The position numbers were made by a program, and so were the translations under genes. From Thuidium tamariscinum (taxonomy: Eukaryota; Streptophyta; Bryopsida; Hypnales; Thuidiaceae), in the NCBI GenBank assembly GCA_947034885.2, contig OX344750.2:36628821-36692820 (forward strand): 64,000 nt of DNA, in the 5' to 3' direction. The notes below the pieces were generated by a model. The model was not told the DNA's origin and did no database searches. It was given only the letters and a program-made list of their open reading frames with translations. Positions 27,901-39,244 of this stretch are shown here, one piece after another (within the stretch, counting starts at the first letter, position 1; the number at the start of each line of letters is the position of its first letter).

Positions 27901-28940
27901 ACTGGAACGAAGTCAATTCAAATGTTCTCTCCAATGGATCTCGAACGGCGTAGTTCAAATTTTTCGGAGGCTTTCAGGAGATCAAAGATTGCAAAGGTTC
28001 AGAAAGCCAATGAGCGAATCTCCGAGGATCTGGAAATTAATGTTTGCACCAGCATAAAATCAGGGAGTTAGCAGTGATTGAAATTGATTTATAAGTAATG
28101 GAAGCATTAAAAGAAATGGGACTGAGTCCAGATCAGATGCTAAATTGCTAATGTAAGCGCTTGCAAGCTTAAGGTTAGTGGCGAATGGATTATTGTTTAT
28201 ATGACTCAGAGAGAATGAGGTGTTCATAACTTCATATAGGTATTCAACGGCTTCACGGTCTCCTCGCGGTTGCAACTTCCACAGTGCAAAGCTTCCTGTC
28301 GAATCTGTCGACCTCTGTCGGCTTTGGGATTTGAGAAGGTGCCTGCTGATTCAACTGCCTTGTTAGCGACACAACCACCTGATTAATTAGTCAGTCAACT
28401 GCCGTGTAACTAACGAAATAACTGCCTTGTTAGCGAACCGGTTTAAGTTCAAGTTTCATCCTGGAGGAAATGCAACTAAATGTATGGAACATTATTACAC
28501 TCAAACCTCTTCATTGTGAACCTAAAATGACATTCTTGAATGTCCTGATCACTTGTCAAACAATCGTGAATGTTACAAAGTCGTTACGACTTGAGAGAGC
28601 CGGTCTCAGGTAGTAAGATTAAAGGGATTCGGTACTTGTCAGCTTCAGATACACAGATCGAACCGAGAAATGCAGCATCACTTTTCGGAAGCATATAATC
28701 AACGTGGCTGTGATAGAGTATGACCCACATCGTCCAATTTCTACAACAAAGGTCCTACAAGATATACGTACATACATACATATATAATTATATACCAGCA
28801 GCGATTGCAAGTACGGAGAAATTAATCATTCTAAGTAAGATGTTGCGAAATGGGAGAACAGACAGAGTATATAAAAGCGAGGAGAAGAGGGAGAGACTTT
28901 CGCGTTTGAAGAGAAAACTATCTGCAACGGAAATACTTCA
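27901..28940. other. Upstream region of alpha-tubulin
   Basis: Holds the tubulin promoter on the minus strand, no element certain. A 17-base direct repeat (aactgccttgttagcga) occurs near 28360 and 28420. On the plus strand a TATA-like gtatataaaagc lies at about 28868-28879, followed by a basic frame to 29007 that matches nothing recognised. Confidence 0.35.
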
Positions 28941-28949
28941 GAAGCGAAG

Positions 28950-29180
28950 CCACAAGGATGAAGGATGTCCTGATGGGCCAGCGCATCCGAAGAAACGCGA
29001 AGTCTGAATTTATCAGAGGAACGGAAGAAGAGCAGGAGCTCGCACGCGGTCCTCGCATCGGGTGTAAAGCTGAAGTGTCGTTTCTTTATAATTATATATC
29101 CATTTCACATGATCAGGTGCATAACAATATTCACTGTGATAGCGGAGGTGAGGTGTCATTTCTGTGTAGCTTTGCAAAGC
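28950..29180 (-). other. Segment related to the region upstream of the secreted-protein gene
   Basis: Read on the minus strand it shares short ordered blocks with 15745-15880 (gaaatgacacctcacctccg versus gaagtgacgccccacctccg). Order relative to the signal-peptide segment is reversed compared with the 16-kb locus, so the two loci have been rearranged. No intact frame. Confidence 0.4.
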
Positions 29181-29387
29181 ATATAATTTAGATGACGGGA
29201 ATGATTGACAAGATGGCTCTGTTCGTCGTCACAAACTTTAAGTGGCTCCCTCTTCAAAGGTACGGTTGGTCTCCCTTTTCTCTCTCTGAAGAAGCTAGCT
29301 CTGACCCTCCAATCCTCCATCTTCCTTGTAGATTCCCTTGATGCCCTATCAATACTATGATAAGAAAAGCCGGGTGGGTTACTCACC

Positions 29388-29602
29388 CGAAACGCGGCTG
29401 CGGCTGGCAGTACACCACTGCTGGGAGCAGCAGCAGCAAGAAGCCCACAACAACAGAGGTCTTCGAATGGGAAGGAGCCCACGGTGGTGAAGTGATCAAA
29501 GCACTCGTGAATTCAAGCTCTGAGTAGAAGGCGATGCAGCGTAGAAGAGTAACACGATCGAGTTGATGGCAAAGCTTGAATCCTTTACTTTTGCAGGCTC
29601 CT
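29388..29602 (-). pseudogene. Broken paralogue of the secreted-protein gene (leader and signal peptide only)
   Basis: On the minus strand, the leader (aaggattcaagctttgccat, then gaattcacgagtg and cttcaccacc) and signal-peptide codons (VVVGFLLLLLPAVVYC) correspond to 16065-16320. The start codon position reads GTG, and a small indel puts the hydrophobic segment out of frame with it; after PQPRF the similarity ends at a GT that could be a former splice donor. The glycosylated mature part is absent nearby. This is a truncated host-gene copy. Confidence 0.65.
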
Positions 29603-29965
29603 TGCAAGAGCGACAAGTGTGCTCCAAGGAATGATAGTATGGCAAGTGCGCAAGAGATTCCAGAATGTCTGTGTAGGGAGGATTAAATTATCCCTGTTCT
29701 TAGACTAGAGCGGGCTGATGGACTAGTACAGGGAATATCAAGAGTTTCGAACTCTGTACTTGGAAAGAGATTGAATCAATTGATTCACTCTTCATCTTGT
29801 GATAAATCTTCTCTTCAGCTACGGTAGACTACCTCTCCAATTGCCCTGGCCATCGATGGTCTACTCTGTGACTCCTCCCTCCAAGAGCTAAAATATCAAC
29901 TGAGCCATAGCTAAGAGTACAATCAAATAAACGGCGGATTCCTACCTTTGAGTTTAAATCCACTT

Positions 29966-32543
29966 TTAACTCAGCGGTATGCTCTGAGGAAAATTGAAAA
30001 CATTGCTCGGATCCCACTTCTTCTTGTGTGCAATCAGCGCATTCAGGTTCGAGCCATAGTAAGCGCTCAACGGCATATCCCTATCAACATAGTTCTGATA
30101 GGCGTCTCCCGTGGCGGCATATCGCTGCACCGTCTTCCAATACCTCCCCACAAAATTAGTACTCGCCACTGCGCCGCGAACTGTTGCGTTGCTCCAAGAA
30201 GCGAACATCTGAATACTGTACAGGGAGCTTCGATGTACAAAGGCACTTGCCCCCGGCGCCACTTTGTTGATGGCGGATTGTGACCCGTAGAGATCGTAAA
30301 TAAAATATGCGCTATTGGTAGGCCCGTCGTCTCTCATGGCGTTGATCATGGCCTCGATTCCTGCATCCGAAAGCCCTGGCGTGTTTACGAAAATCGACTT
30401 GGCCTTGAATGTGAGGGAAGGAAATGGCAGATCGTTCAAAGTAGTCGGATCTGCACTGGATGAGAAGCCGGCATTCACCAGAACGAGTTGAATCCAAGTG
30501 AGCTGCTCTACAATAGTGGTGGGATTCGCCGCAGCGGCAGATAAGAAAGGTTGAACCAAAGGATCCAACGAAGACTGAGGACCTAAGTACGCCCCCTCCA
30601 GCCAACTATTTCCCGAGGGGTCTATGTAATAGGAGGCGGAAATCTCAGCTGGTGCAGTGACCGCCCAAGTTTGAAAGGCCTTGAAGCTCTGGAACTGCAG
30701 GGTTGTGTTGCTCCACGAGTATTTGAAACGAGTCACAGGGGCGGACACGTCGTTCATTCGGAAGGTGAAATGGGTGACGATACCGTAAGAGGTGGCTCCA
30801 GCTCCGCGGAGAGCAAAGAAGAGGTCGCTGTTTTGGTGCGCGTTGGCGGTGACGAAAGTCCCGTTAGCGGTGACTACTTGAGCCTCGAGAATGTTGTCTG
30901 AAAGGAGGCCAAATTTTCTGGAACTGAAGCCCCAACCGCCTCCCAAAGCTTGTCCGGCTACTCCCACTGTGGCGCAGGTGCCTGCAGGAATTGTCACCTT
31001 GCCTGCATTCCAAAGAGCGAGATACAAAGGGCCTACCCTCCACCCTGCACCAACTATGGCAGTCTTGGCGGCTTCGTTGTAGACTAGTTGCGTGAAGCCT
31101 GTCATGTCTACTACTAGCACCCCATCTCGACCACCTGCGTATGTGCACACAGGGTCACAAATAACCAACTAATTATTGAATCAGTCTTTTAATCAAACGA
31201 TTCCAGTCAGACATGTCTGCTTGAAAATTGAATATGCAAAGATCCCTAGTAAATTAAACTGAAATGGCGAATTTCTTTGGTGATTTCTTCTGTCATGGTC
31301 CGCTACAGAATCCCATTTTAAACAGTTCAACCTTGTGGTACACCTGAAGAGTTAATTAATTGCCTTGATACTCTTGCAAATATATTGTTCACTGGAATCT
31401 GAACGAGTGAGTCTGATTTAAAGTTTAGGAGGATTTCGAGAAGCAAGATAAGCTCAGAACTGGTTTTGAATATGAGGACGGACGGGCAACTTAGCTAGCG
31501 TGGTGAACACTGATTACATTCCAATTGTGTCAAACTTCAATTAAAAGCCCAAGAGGTTGGAGAATGTTATCAGGAAACTTTTAAGGGTACACTCACTTCT
31601 TGAATCTTGAAAGAGCTTGGATTGAACGTTACGGATTTATTATTGCCTTTTCTCTCTCAACCAATTATGCAAACTTCAGTTGACACTTATGTCACGTCGA
31701 TTAGTTAATTTCGGATTATGAAATACAAAGACAGTCAAATTGTGGGAATTAGCAATTGGCGAGGAACTGTGCGTACCTAGAGAGTAATCTTCAAAGGAAT
31801 GACCTCCCCCACGCGGGACAATCCCCACCCCTACTTGAATGGAACAGGAGACAGCGTTTTGGACTTGGCTTACTGTGGTGGGAAAGACGAAGGCCGCCGG
31901 GTTGTACAGGTTCCTCAAGTTAAAACTAAATCTGGCAGTATTGTAGTCGGAGCTTCCTGGGAAGGCCGTCCGGGCCCCTCCTGTCGCCAGGCACGCCTGC
32001 AAGGTGATCGCTGCCAGTTTTCGTCCCACCAACTGCATTCGATCGAAACCATTGAAAATTTAGTACAAGCTAGGGCAAAGCCGGCCAAACTCGTTCGTTT
32101 CAACCGGCATTACATTCGGATTTTCACTCTCTAGCTCGTAATCAAGGCATTTCGAACATCACAATAGATCGGCACTACGAAACACGCCATTTTAACGAAT
32201 ACAATCAGCAATCAAATTAAAGTCCCTCCGATTGATTTCACAGATTCAGCGAGTGCACTCTCTTGCAGCTGCATTGACAAAGAATCGACACCGGCGAGGA
32301 CAAAGCACTCGGCTGAGAGAGCTTCTTGTCGATTCAGTAATGCAACCAAAGAAGCTACGCACACATGCACCCTAACCACTGAAAGAAATTAGTTAACTTG
32401 GACATTACTAACTGAGAACCATTCAGACGAGAGAGCAGAGGACACGTGCTTACTTGTGCAGCTGCTGGTCGAAAACTACCAAGAGCAAGTACTATCAAAC
32501 TTGCCACCACTAAGGTAATCCTGGACGCTAACTTGGCTCCCAT
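29966..32543 (-). CDS. Berberine-bridge-enzyme-like FAD-linked oxidoreductase, secreted
   Basis: Family members oxidise carbohydrates, cell-wall oligosaccharides, monolignols or alkaloids, usually in the apoplast or secretory path. Exons: 32543-32454, 32032-31777 and 31134-29966; phases join to 504 residues, the normal length. Exon 1 is exactly the signal peptide (30 codons; hydrophobic ITLVVASLIVLALG). The FAD-binding domain contains RGGGHSFEDYSLG, with His108 at the histidyl-FAD position, and GTCATVGVAG, with Cys169 at the cysteinyl-FAD position, so the bicovalent flavin link is predicted. The C-terminal BBE motif is present (YYGSNLNALIAHKKKWDP, then NVFNFPQSIP). Substrate cannot be told. 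Start at 32543 is the first ATG and gives the signal peptide. Confidence 0.92.
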
Positions 32544-33031
32544 GGTTGCAACACTTGCTCTTCGAAATCAGTCTTGCAGAACTGGGTAGGATTGTGGATC
32601 GGAATTCTCTGCTCTCCAGTAAGTCCATGTCTACAATTAATAGCGCAAACTCAATTCTGCAGGACGTTGATTGAGGTGTACGAGCGCGCGCGTTGGCATG
32701 AACAGTCAACTTATAGAAGCACATGTCTGAGATGGATTTTGTGATGGAGCTGCGTAGCAATTCCCATGTGGACTCTGACTCTAGGTTTGAGTCTGTCAGA
32801 CTCTGTTCCTCCAGAATTGCGTCAGTGGCTGTACCCAAAATGATGAGCCATTTTTAAAATGACATGAAAAGATGGACAACGTACATCTGTCCATGAGTCT
32901 ATAGTATTATTCGGAGTAAGAATGGCACGTTTTGTCGGTCCAAATTGTTTGTGAAAACCAACACAAACAGACTGAATGTTTGGCTTTGATCACATTCGCT
33001 GCAAAATATTCAAATCTCAGTGTACCTCGTT

Positions 33032-33362
33032 TAAGGTAAGAGGTCCTATAATGGACCATCTAAGGGCTGAAACAGAATTTCAGGGAGGTAAAACTTCTAG
33101 AAATATTTTTCAGTAAATTTTCCTCGGAAGACAAGTAGAATTGACATCTTACCCAAATTGATTCATATTTTTCTGAGATTTTTAGAATTAGTTATCAAAA
33201 TTTGAAGTTGAAAGGACATAGGGTTCTAAAATGGTGCCCTAGCTAAAATGTACACTGTCAGTACACTGCTGAAGGCTATGAAAAAGAAACATGTACAAAT
33301 ATTGTACATTTAAGGTAGGGCACCATTTTAGAACCCGCTCCATTTAAGAGCCTTCTACCTTA
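33032..33362 (+). mobile_element. 331-bp MITE with TAAGGTA ends, copy in + orientation
   Basis: Reverse complement of 47538-47868, which is the same length. Begins taaggtaagaggtcctataa, contains catagggttctaaaatggtg and tgtacactgtcagtacactg, ends gagccttctacctta. Ends are short imperfect inverted repeats (taaggtaagagg versus taaggtagaagg). No frame. Confidence 0.8.
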
Positions 33363-33502
33363 CTTGCTGTAATGGTGCTGCAGACACTAAGTGTTTGATG
33401 GATGCCAGAGAATTCTTATATAGAAGACAGAACTACAATTGTTCATCCTTGAAATTTTGTGCAAAAAAGCAAGGTCATGAACAATGATTTGGTCTCCAAT
33501 GA

Positions 33503-33524
33503 ATATATATATATATATATATAT
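33503..33524. repeat. (AT)n microsatellite
   Basis: Uninterrupted alternating A and T for about 22 bases. Confidence 0.9.
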
Positions 33525-33599
33525 TTTGAAAGTAGATGATTCCCACGGTTTCACCTCTAAAAGCCCAGAGCCCCAGAGCATTTTTGGGTCTAAAAACAT

Positions 33600-34010
33600 C
33601 ATTGCTTTTGAAGTCTTACAAATCTAAATGTGATTAAGGTATAGTAATCTCAACTGTACAATCTTATAGTGTATGTATTGTCAATGATGTAAATCAAATT
33701 TGAAGTCATTTGACCTCATAGATTGTAAGATTATAATGTTTTAGTGTTGAAAAAAGATATTAAAATTTTTCCAAAAGACAAGTGGAGGTGAATTTCAATT
33801 ACTAAACCTATTGAAGTGAAAAAATTATAAACTATAATGTGATTCAAAACCAACACCAAAACACTTTGGTAAAAAAAAATCATTCAATTGACTCATAGTC
33901 TCTACAAAATGACTTTTAAATGTCAAAAAATAGCAAAAAAAGATGCAAAAAAACATCTAAGGCTGAACCTCCTTCTACTAAAATGCTTCTCGGTTACTTT
34001 TAACATCTTG
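33600..34010 (+). repeat. Dispersed repeat, inverted relative to 55075-55470
   Basis: Ordered blocks such as acaatcttatag, atttgaagtcatttg, attactaaacctat, aaatgacttttaaatgtca and ccttctactaaaatgc are found reverse complemented in the same order at 55075-55470. Non-coding, diverged. Confidence 0.6.
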
Positions 34011-34088
34011 GATTGACATGAAATTTTAACCAAACAAACTAGACTTGTATGCGTAACTTTCCTCCAAGAAATTATTTGCAATAGAACT

Positions 34089-34376
34089 TTAGAAGAGTTT
34101 TGAGGGCATTGGAAAATTGTTTTAGGGTTCTTTTTTTAAAATAGTTCCTAAAACTATTGGCCGCTATCAGGCTAGCACTTATTTGACAATCACCAAATAA
34201 ATAAATAAAATTAAAATTAGAGAGGTCTTGAAATGCAAAAAAGGTTCCAAAAAAATTTCAAAAAAATAAAATTTAATGATGTGGCACTTTCTCGACCACA
34301 TCAACTCACTATGTTTTTGTATTTCCGCAGTCTGGAAAGCTACAATGATCTTCCAATGCCCTCAAAACTCTTCTAA
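34089..34376 (+). mobile_element. 288-bp MITE-like element with perfect 26-bp terminal inverted repeats
   Basis: Left repeat 34089-34114 starts ttagaagagttttgaggg and is matched base for base by the reverse complement of 34351-34376. Internal AT-rich part contains ctcgaccacatca, also present in the elements at 18333 and 45993. No coding frame. Confidence 0.8.
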
Positions 34377-34399
34377 TGAATCAAAAACTATATGAAGAA

Positions 34400-36200
34400 G
34401 AAACAAGCCATGAAAATTGCTACACGGGAGAATTGGAAAAATGTTAAATCTTAAGAAAATGGATACTTTGATGTTTTAAATAATAAAATATAGGAAAAAT
34501 AATAAAAATATAAAAATATAAATTGGTCATCTGTAGCAACTTAGTATATGGAAATAGTCATTTATCAAAATAACCCACCAAAATAGTTTTTTAGATGTTT
34601 CAAAATGCAAGTAGAAGCTCACTTAGTGGACTTTTGCAACATAAAGTTAATAATTTACAAAAATTTTAATATTTTGCCTTAAAGTCTGTTGATGTTCTAT
34701 CACTCACTAATTAATTTATCCAAAAATTTTGAATTAACATTCCACTAATTACAATTTTGAACACATATTTAACTCTTGAATGCCGCCATGGATGTTTGGC
34801 ATCCTTTGAATGATGAACTATCTTTTCTTGTAGGAGGGTGATTGTAAAAAATACTTGTACTATTTGTTGTGTTTTACAACAACACTCATGATTTTTTCTA
34901 GAATATTTTAAAATTTTAATTTTAATTTAATTTAGATACATATAACTTATGTAAGTACCATTGAGATGAAGGTACCTACAAAAGGAATTGCATAAAAAAA
35001 TTCTCTAAGTAGAAAAACTTGAAAAGTGTCAAGCCTTAAGAAAATACATACCTTCATGTTTTAATCAGGAAAAAATAGTAAAAATGAGTAAATAAAAAAA
35101 GTAGACATTTGCAACAACTTTATGGAGATAGCCATTCACCAAAAAAACCACCAAAACAATATTTTATAAGTTTCAATATACAAGTATAAAGAAGCTTACT
35201 TTGTAAACTTCTACACTACTTAAAATTAACTATTTTTAAAAATCTTTTCTTGAAGACTTAGAAGTCAACTCTGAACCATTTCATCCAAATTTCATTTCAA
35301 AATCTTTAAAAAATGGTACTCTTTAGTATTAAAAAGGCCTAAACTACAAAGTAGGACATTGAATCAGGTCTATTTTTGGATAGCAAATTATTTTTGAAAA
35401 TTATGAAAAAATTAGGTATCGTATATGATAGTTATAAATATGTTTGTTATAAATCTTGAGTGCTTTGAAGCCAAAATACAAAAATTATGGGTAAAAAACA
35501 AAACAACACACCTTATGTGATACAAAATAGGACATGTATTGGGGGTGGAAAAGGAAAATCTTCTACTATATTCTACTATATTTTGACTTACAGTGAGTGT
35601 ATTTAGCTTAACCAAAGTAGGTGACGTCACACAACATCAAAATGCATGATTTCCACAGTTAGCAGTTTGTCTTTCAAGGATTAAACTTCGTACAGCAAAT
35701 TTCTGATTGTGGAAATCTTCCTTTGGAGAAATCTGTAATTGTGTACACGTTTGCTTTAAAAGAATCCCAACAACAATCTGTTCAAGGAGATCAGATTTTT
35801 ATTCTAGAGATGTCGTTTTTCACTCAAAATTGCGAAGGATGAAAATCTGCAATTTTTACAGTATGTGGCAGAATTTTTTCCGTCATTTATCGGACACATA
35901 ATTTCAGGAGCTTGTTTACATGGTTACTAAAAGTGCCGAACAATTCTGTTCTGACGTACTATATTCAAAGGAAACTTCTGATACAAAAAATATGTTTTTT
36001 CAAACAAGGGAACATCAAAATGCTCCGGACCTTGAGCTTCTTTATATACACATGAGGATACAAATCTTACAAGTGAGCAGACCAAGATCCACTGTTCTCC
36101 TACTTCGCATCATGCTCTTAACTGACTGTTAAGATGCACAAACATGGAATTAATTAATAACCTTCAAATGATCTACCAGTCAGCTCGACTAACAACATTA
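34400..36200. other. AT-rich gap with repeat pieces, no gene
   Basis: 35520-35700 is the diverged partner of 7286-7430. The end next to AWPM-19 (35700-36250) is less AT-biased and may include its 3' untranslated region. No RNA gene recognised. Confidence 0.4.
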
Positions 36201-36254
36201 CACTCTACAAGCACATAAATTAAACGATATTCACTGCCACTAAGTGCAGTTCTC

Positions 36255-37441
36255 TCAATAAGTCGGATGGGCTGGGTTAGCTACGTGGCCAACGGGGATT
36301 TTGGTATCGGTGTGGTGGCCGTAATCCGTGTGGTGGTGGTGGTTGTGACCCCCCATCGCAACTCCGGTTCCAGTTCCCGCTCCAGTTGAAATTGGCACAC
36401 CGGTTCCTCGGTTGTGGCCAGCTCTTCCGAATCCCAGGTGGAGGGAGAGGAGATACAGCAGCTCGAACAAAGCCAGGATGATCATGAAGGCTTCCACCAC
36501 TCTCTGCAATAATTCATTCCCCCAGCATTCCGAAACTCAGATTAATCAATGCATACATCAGCAGATGGCAGATTTTCGACGAACTGAAGTGAATAACATA
36601 GAGGCTTCAAATGAAACAAAACGAGAAAAGTTGTTGGTGAAACTAAATTAAGTTGGGTGAAGATAGACGCGTACCAGTCTCTTGGGGCGGTTGCCACCAG
36701 TGTGGATTTGCTTGCACGCAAGTCCCATGGCAAGAAGAACCAGTAGCCACGCGATCAAGGAGGTCGCCGCAGCCGCGGCCAGGGAATCACTTCGGAACAA
36801 GCGCATGTGGTGAATTCCAGCTAAGGTGGATGCCAGTCCCACCACGCAAGCGATCAACGTAATCGGCAAGAAGAAATTCTGCGTCACATTGTTACCTACA
36901 CACATACGAAGCGACTACGTCAGACAATACGTCTCATATCCGATTCACGTACTGTCGCTACTACGTGAGTCGATCATTTTTCCTGGAATAAGCATCCAAA
37001 ATTATAAATTTTCCTACAACACCAACTAAGCACGTACGTGCATCCTATTGATGGACATATTCATCAAAAACGACATGTTTCCCAGCGCGAAAACTGTGAA
37101 GCGACGTTCGAGTGCCCAATTAAAGCTCGATCTCAAGACGGTGTAGTGAGTCTCCAGTGCCGTTTTGTCATTGATTCTGAATGAACTAAACACGACGACA
37201 CGAAATCTCAGAAAATTCTAAAGAACACAATAAGCTGGCTAGTAGCTAGTATTGATCGATTAATAACTCATCTCAATGGCAAGGGAATGTGCTCACCGAC
37301 AGCGCCTTCGCCTTGCCCTCTCTGCGCGTCGAAGTTCCGGTTCAACGCCCACCCAGCCAGAATGGCCGCGACGAGGTACAGCAGGAAGTTTAACACCAAG
37401 AGCGGCGTCGCCAGCCCTCGTCCCAATCCTGCGCCTGCCAT
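36255..37441 (-). CDS. AWPM-19-like plasma-membrane protein (PM19 family)
   Basis: Plant four-span plasma-membrane protein family associated with ABA, drought and desiccation responses. Exons: 37441-37297, 36895-36675 and 36503-36255; phases join to 204 residues. Family blocks are ATPLLVLNFLLYLVAAILAGW (first membrane span), LAGIHHMRLFRSDSLAAAA, TSLIAWLLVLLAMGLACKQI and RVVEAFMIILALFELLYLL. The C-terminal tail of about 55 residues is unusual: rich in Gly, Thr and His, with a GGHNHHHHTDYGHH block that could bind metal. The usual family member ends soon after the fourth span, so the tail is an extension. ATG at 37441 gives the canonical short N-terminus MAGAGLGRG. Confidence 0.9.
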
Positions 37442-38059
37442 CTTCGATCGATCTCAGGTAACCCACCTTCGACAAGGCTCAGAAAGACCAGTCAACTGGA
37501 TCGAACCTGATCGATCAGTTGATACCACCACCACCTGTTCAGGCACACGAACGAATTCCACCACAAGATTGATACTGAAGGAGAGTTTCAAAGGCTATTA
37601 TATGTGTGCCGGTGCAGGTGGTTTGAATAAGCTTCCAGCGATGCGAGGTCCGATGTGCCCGGCGAGGTTGCCACCTTGATGCGATTGCAGCTGGCGCGGC
37701 GATGACGTGCTGGGAGGGCGGCAGGGCACGTTCACGTGAGCGGAGCGGCAAGAGGGGTTTGAATGCCACCGTGACGAGTCCGCGAGCATCATCCCGAGCA
37801 TTGCCTTTTCCGTAGTCCTAAAATTAGAAGGGGAGTTGGGAACGAGGTGTGGCTCTACTTTTCTCGGTGATGAAAGACTGTGAAGACAAGTGTCAGCCTA
37901 GACAACGAAGCCTTCCAGGCATTTCTCACTTTGGCGATCAGACTGGGTCCCCTGGATTCGCGGGGAAGCGGTAAGATAGTTCTGGATGCCGACCTACTGT
38001 ACTGAATTGTACTGGTTGGACGGAAACGCCTGAGCAAACTGAAAAGGTATAATAAGGTT
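37442..38059. other. Upstream region of AWPM-19
   Basis: GC-richer to about 38000, consistent with a leader and promoter on the minus strand. Frames on both strands (for example 37287-37679) show no recognisable domain. No ABA-response element could be assigned with confidence. Confidence 0.35.
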
Positions 38060-38337
38060 GTAAGGTAGGTACACCCAAAAGCGCCAGTTTTTCATACTAT
38101 GCCTAGTTCCTGTTATTATGTTGTTCAGATTTCTTTACAGTCTTCTTGGTGAGTGAAAGCATTTTCCAACGCACCAAAGAACAGTGGATTTGGATACCGT
38201 ATGCAAAAGTTATTAATGGTCAAAGTATGTTTCTGAAAGCGCCATCTACAGTCTGGGTATATGACTGATTTTGAAAATGTATGCACGTTGTACAGGGCGC
38301 TTTAAGGTCAGGTGCCATTTGGGTGTACCTACCTTAC
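38060..38337 (+). mobile_element. 278-bp MITE with perfect 20-bp terminal inverted repeats
   Basis: Left end GTAAGGTAGGTACACCCAAA at 38060-38079; right end 38318-38337 is its exact reverse complement. Non-coding. The first bases resemble the TAAGGTA end of the 331-bp family, and it directly abuts a diverged copy of that family. Confidence 0.85.
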
Positions 38338-38660
38338 AGTATGCTCTAAAAGCGGCCATTTAAGAGCTGATTGCCTTTAGAGAAGCTAAACTCCTTGAAT
38401 CAATTTTCAGTAAATTTTCATAGGAAGGAAAATGGAATTGGCATCTAACCCAAGTTGTTTCATCTTTTTGAACTTATGTAGAATTATGTATGAATTTTTA
38501 AAGTTCAAATGTAGTAGTCACTAAAAGTGACTACCTTTTAAAATATACACCTCTAGTATATTGTAGAAACCAAAATGTCATGCATTTGAATTACCTGGGC
38601 TAAGTATAAGGATTAGCTAGCTGTAAGCATTTTTAAGCCAAGCTCCATTTGGGGCGTCTC
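38338..38660 (+). mobile_element. Diverged copy of the 331-bp MITE family
   Basis: Ordered similarity to 33060-33240: taagagctga, attttcagtaaattttc, ggaattggcatctaaccc, gtttcatctttttgaac, then atttggggc-type end. More diverged than the copies at 33 and 47 kb. Confidence 0.55.
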
Positions 38661-39244
38661 AGAGGCTAAAAAAGAATGTTAATTTGTCAATGGATTAATT
38701 AAATATCCCAAAACCATTGTGTAAGTATATTCATCCATTAAAAAATGGCATAAAATTTTATTTGGGAGGTTAGTGTTTTGTTTTTTTAATTTCTTATGAA
38801 GTGCCAAAGTAGTGATACTTCATTTTATTGTGGTGCTCCTAATTTCAACATTCATCTATATATTGGATAGAAAATATCATATTAGCACATAATACATATC
38901 TATCATCCAATTTTCATCCATTATCTCATGATTTCATCCAATAGTCTTAAAAAATTTGAAATTTATTGACAATTTCATCTAAAATTTTATTTTTCATTTT
39001 CTATAGGTGTAGTGCTAGGCAAAGAAATTTGGTGCAATTTTGCTCCAAATTGCAAAAAACAAACATTGTAGGAGGTATGTAACCCATTTGTTCAGAGTGT
39101 GAGATTTGGTATCCTAAGAGATACCCCAAATCATTATTTGAGTTAGTTTTAAGCATCATATTTTTAATTATATGTGCATCTCCAGACCTTGAATATTTTT
39201 GAAAAAATAGAGGACTAGGAAAAAACTCTAAAGAAGTGTCATGG

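Noticed and set aside
28720-29007. Basic 95-codon plus-strand frame after a TATA-like sequence
   Set aside because: It overlaps a segment related to the secreted-protein locus on the other strand, has no recognisable domain, and its ATG context is unremarkable.
32476-32838. 120-codon minus-strand frame overlapping the start of the BBE-like gene
   Set aside because: It lies mostly in the 5' leader in another frame and shows no conserved motif; the signal peptide frame starting at 32543 explains the locus.
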